Shown: positions 1 to 5,192, counted from the first letter of the stretch. The stretch is 5,192 bases of DNA from Candidatus Faecivivens stercoravium (GCA_018712425.1 DVHA01000220.1:1-5192), one strand, 5' to 3'. Notes: generated by a model not told the origin, from the sequence alone. Numbers and translations: made by a program.

Positions 1-677
1 ATTCCTCCGAAATAGTCTCCGGTATCGCCAGACGCAGTCAAACTCCCGCCGTTTACAGTCACAGAAGCGGTCGAGTCTGCACCGGTCTGCATTCGGACAC
101 CGCACCTGCTTGATTTTACCGCAACATCGACATCCAGAATATTCAAGGCAGCTTCACCGTTGTAGTTTTGAATTTGGATTCCATGACTGCCAGTGACAGT
201 CAAGCTTCCGTTGCCCTCACCCTCCATAATGGTCAGGCTGGCATCGCCATTTTGTGAATACGTATAAATCCCAAAACCGTAGCTAAAGATTTCGTTTTCA
301 TCCACTAATTCAATAGTCAGGGACACATCCCCGGAATTGTTAGAGGCATAGATACCGACGGTTTGGTTCTGGGTAATCGATGAAGAATCGCCTGCAATAT
401 ACGCATCCTTTAGGGTTAGTTTCCCCTGCCCATCATAGTGAACGTTCCAATCTTCACTTTCTTGACAAGCCGTCAAATTACCATCTGTATCCGTCGTCCA
501 ATATCCGCCGTTTAACACATTTTCTCCGCCCACAACCAGCGTTGCCGGTGCGCTCCTCGGCTCAACCGCGCTTACCGTCTGCCAAATACCCCCCCTGGTG
601 GGGTTAAAGGCCTTCCCGCCCGCCGGGGCCAGCGCCAGAATCCCCGCGAAAAGGAGCGCCGCAATCCGTTTTTTCAT
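1..677 (-). CDS. Exported repeat-containing beta-rich surface protein (carbohydrate-binding-domain-like), 3' end outside window
   Basis: The minus-strand reading frame opens with ATG at 677-675 and runs without a stop to the window edge (225 complete codons). The start is supported by AAGGAGG at 689-683, 5 nt upstream. The N-terminus is a classic Sec signal peptide: MKKR, a hydrophobic core at residues 5-17, then APAGGKA with a likely signal peptidase I cut near residue 19 or 23. No lipobox is seen. The mature part has a GGYW(T/T)D segment (57-63), then WNVHYDGQGKLTLKDA (77-92), then four degenerate coils beginning VGIYA (107), FGIYT (135), HGIQI (165) and CGVRM (192). These are spaced 27-30 residues apart and each carries an LTI/LTV/LNI-type strand. 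This resembles the beta-helix, carbohydrate-binding-like or adhesin-like proteins common in gut Clostridia; ligand and anchoring are unknown because the C-terminus is missing. GC content falls from about 70% over the first ~45 codons to about 40% further in. A G7 tract lies at codons 28-30. Confidence 0.85.
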   Translation of the reverse strand, partial: MKKRIAALLFAGILALAPAGGKAFNPTRGGIWQTVSAVEPRSAPATLVVGGENVLNGGYWTTDTDGNLTACQESEDWNVHYDGQGKLTLKDAYIAGDSSSITQNQTVGIYASNNSGDVSLTIELVDENEIFSYGFGIYTYSQNGDASLTIMEGEGNGSLTVTGSHGIQIQNYNGEAALNILDVDVAVKSSRCGVRMQTGADSTASVTVNGGSLTASGDTGDYFGG

Positions 678-726
678 TTTGTCCTCCTTGCCCCCGGCCC
701 CGCCGGGAAGTCCAGTATTTTCCTTT

Positions 727-755
727 ATTATAACCGCTCTTCTGCAAAAAAGCAA
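727..755 (-). promoter_or_regulatory. Putative sigma-A promoter of the surface-protein gene
   Basis: On the minus strand a perfect TATAAT (732-727) lies 17 bp downstream of TTGCTT (755-750), which keeps the TTG of the -35 consensus but is otherwise weak. The predicted start of transcription is near 720, giving a leader of about 43 nt with AAGGAGG just before the ATG. The -35 box lies only 2 bp beyond the T-run of the upstream gene's terminator. The assignment rests on motif match and spacing only. Confidence 0.6.
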
Positions 756-757
756 GC

Positions 758-786
758 AAAAAGCCCCCGCTTTTCCCCGCGGGGGC
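758..786 (-). terminator. Intrinsic terminator of the MATE transporter gene
   Basis: On the minus strand an 8-bp perfect stem, GCCCCCGC (786-779) with GCGGGGGC (770-763), closes an 8-nt GGGGAAAA loop and is followed at once by TTTTT (762-758). The stem begins 6 nt after the TAA of the MATE gene. This is the standard form of a rho-independent terminator and should insulate the MATE gene from the surface-protein gene. Confidence 0.9.
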
Positions 787-792
787 GGATTT

Positions 793-2184
793 TTATGCAG
801 TTTCCTTGCGGTAAGACGTTACCGGGTCCTCGAGGTCCTGCGACGGGTACCGCCGCCGGATGACGATGAAGGTCACAAGGTGCACCAGCGCCGTCACCAC
901 CCAGGTGACCGGGTAGGAGATGTACAGGGTCGTCAGCGTCGGCGAGATAAACCGGAAAACGGTGAAAATCCACAGCACCCGCAGCCCGCAGACCCCGACG
1001 ATCGACGCGGTCATCGGCACCACCGAGCAGCCCATCCCGCGGAGGCTCCCCACCAGCGTGTCCATAATCCCGCAGGTGAAGTAGGTCGGGCAGATAATCG
1101 CCATCCGTAAGAGCCCGTACTCGACAACCGCCGGGTCGTTGGTGTAAAACCCGAGGAGGACGTCCCCCAGCGCCAGCGCGGCAAGCCCCAGCCCCAGCCC
1201 GAAGATGACCACATACCCCAGGCAGGTCACCAAAATCTTATCCACCCGGCGGTATTTCCGGGCGCCCATGTTCTGGCCGGTGAAGGAGATGGCCGACTGG
1301 TACATCGCGTTCATCGCAACGTAGACAAACCCTTCAATGTTGGCGGCGGCGGTGTTCCCCGCCATCGCGATCGAACCGAAGGAGTTGACGGTCGACTGGA
1401 TGAGCACGTTCGAGATCGAGAAGACCGCCCCCTGCAAACCGGCGGGGAGGCCGATCCGGACGATGCCGAGGAGCTTTTCCTTATGGAAGCGCATCTCCTT
1501 CGGGTGGAATTTGAGCGCCCCCTCTTCCTTCATCAGGCACCGGACAACCAGCGCCATCGACAGGCACTGGGAGATGATCGTCGCCAGCGCGACCCCCGCG
1601 ACGTCCAGGTGGCAGACGATGACGAAAAAGAGGTTGAGGATGATGTTCAGGATGCCGGCGGCCGTCAGGTAGTAGAGCGGCCGCTTGGTGTCCCCCACCG
1701 CCCGGAGGATCGCCGAACCGAAGTTGTAGACCAGCATGAACGGGCAGCCGACAAAGATGATCCGCATGTAGGTGGCGGCCTTGCCGATGACGTCCTCCGG
1801 CGTCGCCATCAGCTCCAGCAGCGGGTAGGTGACCGCCAGCCCCACTACGACCAGCAGCAGCCCGCCCACAATGGCAATCAGCATCGAGGTCTGGATCGTC
1901 TCCCGGACGTCATTCTCCTGCCGGGCCCCGTAGTACCGGGCGACTAAAACGTTCGCGCCGATCGACAGGCCCAAAAAGATGTTGGTCAGGAGGTTGGTCA
2001 GCGCGCCGGTCGACCCGACCGCCGCCAGCGACGTGCTGCCGGAGAACTGCCCGACGACGATGACGTCGGCGGCGTTGAAGAGCAGCTGCAGGATGCTGGA
2101 AAGCATCAGCGGGATGGCAAACCGCAAAATCTTTCCGGGGAGCGGTCCCGAGCACATGTCCATTTCGTACGACTTTGAAGCCAT
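793..2184 (-). CDS. MATE family multidrug/cation efflux transporter (MatE, YoeA/DinF-like branch)
   Basis: This 463-residue polytopic membrane protein has the length expected for the MATE family (about 440-480). It shows two related halves, each a MatE domain of roughly six helices. The first half has hydrophobic segments near 19-44, 53-80 and 96-118 and the motif NAADVIVVGQF (37-47). Its Asp40 in helix 1 sits about where DinF-type MATE proteins have their proton-coupling aspartate. LLELMATPEDV (122-132) follows helix 3. The second half opens with the family motif GLPAGLQ (245-251), and GQNMGA (303-308) is its usual conserved turn. The C-terminus is a basic cytoplasmic tail. Family members export cationic drugs, dyes or metabolites in exchange for H+ or Na+; the substrate cannot be told here. 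ATG at 2184 is preceded by AGGAGG with 8-nt spacing. The gene has its own promoter and terminator, so it is probably monocistronic. No truncation or frameshift is seen. Confidence 0.96.
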   Translation of the reverse strand: MASKSYEMDMCSGPLPGKILRFAIPLMLSSILQLLFNAADVIVVGQFSGSTSLAAVGSTGALTNLLTNIFLGLSIGANVLVARYYGARQENDVRETIQTSMLIAIVGGLLLVVVGLAVTYPLLELMATPEDVIGKAATYMRIIFVGCPFMLVYNFGSAILRAVGDTKRPLYYLTAAGILNIILNLFFVIVCHLDVAGVALATIISQCLSMALVVRCLMKEEGALKFHPKEMRFHKEKLLGIVRIGLPAGLQGAVFSISNVLIQSTVNSFGSIAMAGNTAAANIEGFVYVAMNAMYQSAISFTGQNMGARKYRRVDKILVTCLGYVVIFGLGLGLAALALGDVLLGFYTNDPAVVEYGLLRMAIICPTYFTCGIMDTLVGSLRGMGCSVVPMTASIVGVCGLRVLWIFTVFRFISPTLTTLYISYPVTWVVTALVHLVTFIVIRRRYPSQDLEDPVTSYRKETA

Positions 2185-2231
2185 GGGGTCATCCTCCTAA
2201 AATGTAAAATTTCTGCACTGGATTTGTAAAA

Positions 2232-2245
2232 AGGTTTTAAAACCT
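2232..2245. repeat. Perfect 14-bp palindrome in the MATE gene leader (candidate operator)
   Basis: AGGTTTTAAAACCT is a perfect dyad with no spacer. It lies just downstream of the predicted transcription start of the MATE gene (-10 box at 2264-2259) and about 34 bp before its Shine-Dalgarno sequence. Efflux pump genes are often controlled by TetR- or MarR-type repressors that bind such dyads, but no regulator gene is in the window. The link to control is an inference from position. Confidence 0.45.
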
Positions 2246-2258
2246 CTGCAACGAATCT

Positions 2259-2286
2259 ATTATATACCCTCCGCCGGAAAAAACAA
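2259..2286 (-). promoter_or_regulatory. Putative sigma-A promoter of the MATE gene
   Basis: On the minus strand TTGTTT (2286-2281) and a perfect TATAAT (2264-2259) are separated by 16 bp. Transcription would start near 2252, giving a leader of about 68 nt before the ATG. The promoter starts only 28 bp after the HAD gene ends, so the MATE gene can be expressed independently of the HAD gene. No strong terminator separates them, so some read-through is possible. Confidence 0.65.
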
Positions 2287-2314
2287 GGGGGTAACCCGCA
2301 TTCACGCAAAATTT

Positions 2315-3124
2315 TCATTTTCTGACAAATTCCGCCCCTAACCCGAGGGTTTTCTCCATGAATTCTTCCGGGCAGGCCGCCCGGCAGGAGAACAGCCCCT
2401 TGACCGCCTCCGGCCCGCCCTCCATCGCGACCGGCATCCCCACCGCCTGAAGCATCGGGATGTCGTTGTAGTTGTCCCCAAAGGCGAGGACGTCTTCAGG
2501 GGAAATCCCGAGGGCTTTGCACAGCCCTAAAATCCCGTCCCGCTTGCTGGCGGTCCCGCAGTCGAGCCACTTCTCGCCGCCGAGCGCCACCGCAAACTGC
2601 GGCCACTCTTCCCGCCAGCTCTCCTGGTACTGGAGCGCCCCGTCGGGGCAGTAGGCCGAGACCTTGAGGATGTCTTCCTCGATATCCTCCGGCTTTTCAA
2701 TCAGGGTGACGTCGTTCCCGACAAAATAGCGGATGTGGCTGACATAATCGGGCGACTTGGGGATTAAATAGCTCGTCTCCGCCCCCGAGATCAAGACCTC
2801 GAACTGCGGGACCTCTAAAATCCGGTGGGAGAGCCGGAGCGCCGCCTCCCGCTCCATCGGCGTCCGGGAAAGCACCTCCCCTTCCGGCGAGAAGACGACC
2901 GCCCCGTTTTCGCAGATGTAGCAGATCTCCTTTTCCACCGGCCGGAACAGCTTCCGCAGGCTCCCGTGCTGGCGGCCGGAGGCGGCGCAGAAGCGGATGC
3001 CCTGTCCTTTCAGCGCCCGCACCTGGGTAAAGAGCCGTTCGGAAATTGCGGTGCGGCCGCCCTGCAAAAGGGTGCCGTCGATGTCGCTGGCGATAAGGCG
3101 GATGTGGGAAAACTGCGGGTTCAT
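2315..3124 (-). CDS. Cof-type HAD-IIB family hydrolase (sugar-phosphate/cofactor phosphatase-like)
   Basis: This complete 269-residue cytoplasmic protein matches the usual 260-290 residues of Cof/YidA-type phosphatases. All four HAD motifs are intact: motif I DIDGTLL (14-20; nucleophile D14, acid/base D16), motif II AASGR (S49), motif III K194 in TASKRDGI, and motif IV GDNYND (216-221; D217 and D221 for Mg2+). The insert between motifs II and III, about residues 80-185, corresponds to the C2B cap that sets substrate choice. Family members dephosphorylate sugar phosphates, FMN, pyridoxal phosphate and similar small molecules; the substrate here is not predictable. After motif IV the usual AMxNAxxxVK helix reads AMEGGPEAVK, a mild variant. 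The start is supported by AAGGAGG 6 nt upstream of ATG 3124. I see no clear promoter for it in the divergent region and only a very weak hairpin after it. Ends with TGA. Confidence 0.95.
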   Translation of the reverse strand: MNPQFSHIRLIASDIDGTLLQGGRTAISERLFTQVRALKGQGIRFCAASGRQHGSLRKLFRPVEKEICYICENGAVVFSPEGEVLSRTPMEREAALRLSHRILEVPQFEVLISGAETSYLIPKSPDYVSHIRYFVGNDVTLIEKPEDIEEDILKVSAYCPDGALQYQESWREEWPQFAVALGGEKWLDCGTASKRDGILGLCKALGISPEDVLAFGDNYNDIPMLQAVGMPVAMEGGPEAVKGLFSCRAACPEEFMEKTLGLGAEFVRK

Positions 3125-3178
3125 AAAGTTCCTCCTTCTAACAGATGGGATGGTTTCTGCCTCCGGGCAGGGGACACC

Positions 3179-3206
3179 TTGACAGCCGGAACCAGTCTGG
3201 TATAAT
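3179..3206 (+). promoter_or_regulatory. Consensus sigma-A promoter (extended -10) of the aminopeptidase P gene
   Basis: A perfect TTGACA (3179-3184), a 16-bp spacer and a perfect TATAAT (3201-3206) are preceded by TGG (3198-3200), an extended -10 element. Transcription should start near A3213, leaving a 34-nt leader. Because the promoter lies downstream of the longest-frame ATG (3145), it also rules out that start. This is one of the strongest predicted promoters in the window and suggests substantial constitutive expression unless repressed. Confidence 0.85.
3191..3201. repeat. 11-bp inverted repeat in the aminopeptidase promoter spacer (candidate operator)
   Basis: ACCAG-T-CTGGT is a perfect 5-1-5 dyad that fills the right part of the -35/-10 spacer and overlaps the first base of the -10 box. 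A protein bound here would block RNA polymerase. It is short enough to arise by chance, so it is only a candidate. Confidence 0.3.
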
Positions 3207-3213
3207 GAAAACA

Positions 3214-3228
3214 GCAGGTTTTTCCTGC
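3214..3228 (+). promoter_or_regulatory. Hairpin at the predicted 5' end of the aminopeptidase mRNA
   Basis: GCAGG (3214-3218), a T5 loop (3219-3223) and CCTGC (3224-3228) form a perfect 5-bp stem. It starts one base after the predicted transcription start at 3213. Hairpins at the extreme 5' end commonly protect mRNAs from 5'-end-dependent decay in Firmicutes; that role is inferred here. The stem ends 2 nt before the GGAAAGG of the ribosome binding site, so the site stays accessible. Confidence 0.4.
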
Positions 3229-3233
3229 GCGGA

Positions 3234-3240
3234 AAGGATG
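3234..3240 (+). promoter_or_regulatory. Ribosome binding site deciding the aminopeptidase start
   Basis: AAGGATG matches the Shine-Dalgarno consensus AAGGAGG at six of seven bases and lies 6 nt before ATG 3247. The nearby in-frame ATG at 3238 lies inside this element and has no proper spacing. ATG 3205 overlaps the -10 box and ATG 3145 is upstream of the promoter. ATG 3247 is therefore the best start. Confidence 0.8.
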
Positions 3241-3246
3241 ATTCAA

Positions 3247-5031
3247 ATGATAAAAGAGCGTCTCTCCCGCCTGCGGGAGAAGATGGCGGAGAAAGGCGTC
3301 GGCCTGTACATGGTCACCTCCTCCGACTTCCACAACTCGGAATACGTAGGCGATTACTTTAAAGAACGGGCCTTCATCACCGGCTTCACCGGCTCGGCCG
3401 GCACCGCTGTCATCACCCCCGAGGAAGCTTTCCTCTGGACCGACGGCCGGTACTTTATCCAGGCGGCGGCCCAGCTGGAGGGGACTTCCGTCCAGCTGAT
3501 GAAGATGGGCCAGGAAGGCGTCCCGACGGTCGAGGAGTTTATCTTCTCCCGGATGGAGAGCGGTATGACCCTCGGCTTCGACGGCCGGACGGTGCCGGCG
3601 GCCACCGGCCTCCGCTACCGGGAAAAGCTGGAGGCGAAGGGCGCGAAGGTCGACGCCTCCCTCGACCTCGTCGGCGAGATCTGGGAAGACCGCCCTGCCC
3701 TCCCGGCGGAACCGGTTTTCCTGCTGGAAGAGAAGTACGCCGGCCAGTCAAGGGCCGACAAGATCGCGAACCTCCGCGCCGCGATGGCGCAGGCGGGGGC
3801 GGGGTATTTCGCCCTGACGGTGCTGGACGATATCGCCTGGCTTTTAAACATCCGCGGCGGGGACGTCGCCTACAACCCGGTGGTCCTCTCCTACCTGCTG
3901 GTGCGGCCCCACGGGATCGACCTCTACGCCAACGCCGATGCCTTCCCGGAAGCGGCCGTCCAGGCCCTCAAAGACGACGGGGTCGTCCTGCGGCCCTACG
4001 GCGAGTTTTATGACGACATCGCTTCCCTCCCCGACGGGAGCCGGCTGTTGGCCGACCGGGAACGGGTCAGCTTCGCCCTCTACTCCTGCCTGCCGGCGGG
4101 GGTGGCGCTGATCGATAAAGAGAACCCCACCTACCTCCCGAAGGCCATCAAGAACCCCACCGAGGTGGAGAACGAAAAGGCCGCCCACATCAAAGACGGC
4201 GTCGCGGTCACCCGGTTCATCTACTGGCTGAAGCACACGCTGGGCAAGGAGCCCATCACCGAAATGTCCGCCGCCCGCAAGCTGGAAGAGTTCCGGCAGA
4301 TGGGCGAAGGGTACCTCGGCCAGAGCTTTGCGCCGATCGTCTCCTACGGCCCCCACGCGGCGATGTGCCACTACTCCCCCTCGGATGAAAGTGACGTCCC
4401 GATCGAGCAGAGCGGCTTTGCCCTCGCCGACACCGGCGGGCAGTACTACGAAGGCACGACCGACATCACCCGTACCTTTGCCGCCGGGCCGCTTACCTAT
4501 GAGCAGAAGCACCACTACACCCTCGTCCTCCGCTCCCACCTAAACCTGATGGGGGCGCGGTTCCTCCACGGCTGCACCGGCACGGCGCTGGACTACGCCG
4601 CCCGCGGCCCGCTGTGGGACGAGGCGCTGGACTACAACCACGGCACCGGCCACGGGGTCGGCTACCTCCTCAATGTCCACGAAGGACCCAACTCCTTCCG
4701 CTACCGGATTGTCCCCGGCAACAACGCGGTGCTGGAGGAAGGGATGATCACCTCCAACGAGCCGGGCCTCTACCTCGAAGGGAAGTACGGCATCCGGATT
4801 GAAAACATGATTGTCTGCCGCAAGGACGTCAAGAACGAGTACGGCCAGTTCATGGCCTTCGACAACCTGACCTTCGTCCCCTACGAACCGGAGGCGGTCC
4901 TCCCCGAGGAGATGACCGCGAAGGAACGGGCGCTCTATAACGCCTATATGGAAGAAGTTTACGAGAAGATTTCTCCCTACCTGCCGGAAGAGGAAGCCGC
5001 CTGGCTCCGCGAAGAGACAAAAGCTATCTAA
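3247..5031 (+). CDS. Xaa-Pro aminopeptidase (aminopeptidase P, peptidase M24B, three-domain XPNPEP1-like)
   Basis: This 594-residue cytoplasmic metallopeptidase removes the N-terminal residue from peptides with proline in second position, usually with Mn2+, and serves in peptide turnover. No signal peptide is present. Domain I (creatinase N-terminal, about 1-130) has SSDFHNSEYVGDYF (25-38), FTGSAGT (47-53) and WTDGRYF (64-70). Domain II (about 155-305) has DDIAWLLNIRGGDV (194-207). The catalytic pita-bread domain (about 310-530) has every expected residue: metal ligands D395 (ADTGGQY), D406 (TTDITRT), H469 (HGTGHGVG), E505 (SNEPGLY) and E519 (RIEN), plus catalytic H375 (MCHYSP) and H478 (NVHEGP). 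The M24 C-terminal extension follows (about 533-594). Length and the 63-residue D406-H469 spacing fit the long XPNPEP1 type, not the ~440-residue E. coli PepP type. A longer frame opens at 3145, but promoter and ribosome binding site place the start at 3247. It is divergent from the HAD gene and ends in its own terminator. Confidence 0.97.
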   Translation: MIKERLSRLREKMAEKGVGLYMVTSSDFHNSEYVGDYFKERAFITGFTGSAGTAVITPEEAFLWTDGRYFIQAAAQLEGTSVQLMKMGQEGVPTVEEFIFSRMESGMTLGFDGRTVPAATGLRYREKLEAKGAKVDASLDLVGEIWEDRPALPAEPVFLLEEKYAGQSRADKIANLRAAMAQAGAGYFALTVLDDIAWLLNIRGGDVAYNPVVLSYLLVRPHGIDLYANADAFPEAAVQALKDDGVVLRPYGEFYDDIASLPDGSRLLADRERVSFALYSCLPAGVALIDKENPTYLPKAIKNPTEVENEKAAHIKDGVAVTRFIYWLKHTLGKEPITEMSAARKLEEFRQMGEGYLGQSFAPIVSYGPHAAMCHYSPSDESDVPIEQSGFALADTGGQYYEGTTDITRTFAAGPLTYEQKHHYTLVLRSHLNLMGARFLHGCTGTALDYAARGPLWDEALDYNHGTGHGVGYLLNVHEGPNSFRYRIVPGNNAVLEEGMITSNEPGLYLEGKYGIRIENMIVCRKDVKNEYGQFMAFDNLTFVPYEPEAVLPEEMTAKERALYNAYMEEVYEKISPYLPEEEAAWLREETKAI

Positions 5032-5041
5032 CCTCTACTGC

Positions 5042-5072
5042 AAGCCTGTCCGGGAAACCGGGCAGGCTTTTT
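5042..5072 (+). terminator. Intrinsic terminator of the aminopeptidase P gene
   Basis: AAGCCTGTCCGG (5042-5053) and CCGGGCAGGCTT (5058-5069) pair over 12 bp with one G-T wobble around a GAAA tetraloop, followed by a T-run (5068-5072). It starts 10 nt after the TAA. This is a strong rho-independent terminator. It is poor in the opposite direction, because the minus strand continues TTGCAG after the stem. Confidence 0.93.
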
Positions 5073-5099
5073 GCGTCCCATCGGTTTTCCGGCCGTTCC

Positions 5100-5115
5100 G
5101 TTTTGGAGCCAAAAC
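5100..5115. repeat. Short inverted repeat downstream of the terminator
   Basis: GTTTTGG-AG-CCAAAAC is a perfect 7-2-7 inverted repeat between the aminopeptidase terminator and the right-edge repeat. It has no adjoining T-run that would make it a terminator. Its function is unknown; it could be a protein binding site for a gene beyond the window. Confidence 0.35.
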
Positions 5116-5134
5116 CTTCCAGTCTCCGCCAATA

Positions 5135-5192
5135 TTCAATGAGCGAAGCGTACCTTCACTTGGCCCGAAGGGCCAAATTTCACCCTTCACTG
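5135..5192. repeat. Edge of an interspersed hairpin repeat with TTCAC/GTGAA spacers
   Basis: TTCAAT (5135), TTCACT (5155), TTCAC (5179) and TTCACT (5186) are separated by GAA-loop hairpins. The first is the mini-hairpin GC-GAA-GC (5143-5149). The second is TTGGCCC-GAA-GGGCCAA (5160-5176), a perfect 7-bp stem. Hairpins with TTC/GAA loops separated by GTGAA or TTCAC are a pattern I associate with intergenic repeats in gut Clostridia genomes. The element runs off the window, so length, copy number and any encoded product cannot be judged. Confidence 0.5.

Noticed and set aside
380..607. 75-codon plus-strand open frame antisense to the surface-protein gene
   Set aside because: No ribosome binding site and no recognisable features; the minus-strand frame there has a signal peptide, RBS, promoter and repeats.
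598..1110. 170-codon plus-strand open frame across the surface-gene start and the MATE 3' end
   Set aside because: It crosses a minus-strand promoter and terminator, and its translation turns into R/P/H-rich sequence that is the shadow of the MATE codons.
1483..1947. 154-codon plus-strand open frame inside the MATE gene
   Set aside because: Translation is D/R/Q/H-rich low-complexity sequence, as expected for a shadow of hydrophobic membrane-protein codons on the other strand.
2281..2299. Possible terminator of the HAD gene (minus strand GGG-TTA-CCC followed by a T-rich run)
   Set aside because: The stem is only about 3 bp, too weak to call; the T-rich run is also the -35 area of the MATE promoter.
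2106..2318. Short minus-strand frame overlapping the MATE start, including an ATG right after its Shine-Dalgarno
   Set aside because: It spans the MATE promoter and leader, and the ATG at 2192 has no spacing from AGGAGG. The content beyond is an out-of-frame reading of the MATE N-terminus.
3125..3213. Promoter for the HAD gene on the minus strand
   Set aside because: The best -10-like hexamers (such as CATTAT opposite the aminopeptidase -10) have no -35 match at suitable spacing. A promoter must exist, but I cannot place it.
3844..4539. 231-codon open frame on the minus strand within the aminopeptidase gene
   Set aside because: It is antisense to the catalytic domain of a clearly real gene, has low-complexity G/V/D/E-rich content, no family resemblance and no convincing ribosome binding site. 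Long antisense frames are expected in GC-rich coding DNA.
1..5192. CRISPR array, tRNA/rRNA, transposase, toxin-antitoxin or defence genes
   Set aside because: None seen on either strand; all long frames are explained by four genes or their shadows.

Overview
The window reads as chromosomal DNA from a high-GC member of the gut Clostridia (Oscillospiraceae/Ruminococcaceae-like Firmicutes). This rests on strong AAGGAGG ribosome binding sites, sigma-A-type promoters, intrinsic terminators, GC-rich codon use (about 65-70% GC in sampled coding blocks), and gene families typical of that group. Species cannot be fixed from the sequence alone.

Layout from left to right. Positions 1-677 (minus strand) hold the 5' part of a gene for an exported, repeat-containing beta-rich surface protein; its 3' end lies outside the window. 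Positions 678-792 pack that gene's promoter and ribosome binding site against the intrinsic terminator of the next gene. Positions 793-2184 (minus) encode a complete 463-residue MATE-family efflux transporter. Positions 2185-2314 hold its promoter and a leader with a perfect 14-bp palindrome. Positions 2315-3124 (minus) encode a complete 269-residue Cof-type HAD-IIB phosphatase. Positions 3125-3246 are a divergent intergenic region with a near-ideal sigma-A promoter facing right. Positions 3247-5031 (plus) encode a complete 594-residue three-domain aminopeptidase P (M24B, XPNPEP1-like). It is followed by a strong intrinsic terminator at 5042-5072. The last ~60 bases hold what looks like the edge of an interspersed hairpin repeat with TTCAC/GTGAA spacers.

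The genes do not form an obvious pathway. Each has its own ribosome binding site. The MATE gene and the surface-protein gene each have their own likely promoter, and the aminopeptidase is transcribed away from the other three. I see no phage, CRISPR, transposase, toxin-antitoxin or defence genes, and no convincing new multi-gene system. The points most worth checking are the G7 tract after the signal peptide of the surface-protein gene (possible phase variation), the sharp composition change inside that gene, the short inverted repeats in the promoter regions, and the hairpin repeat at the right edge.
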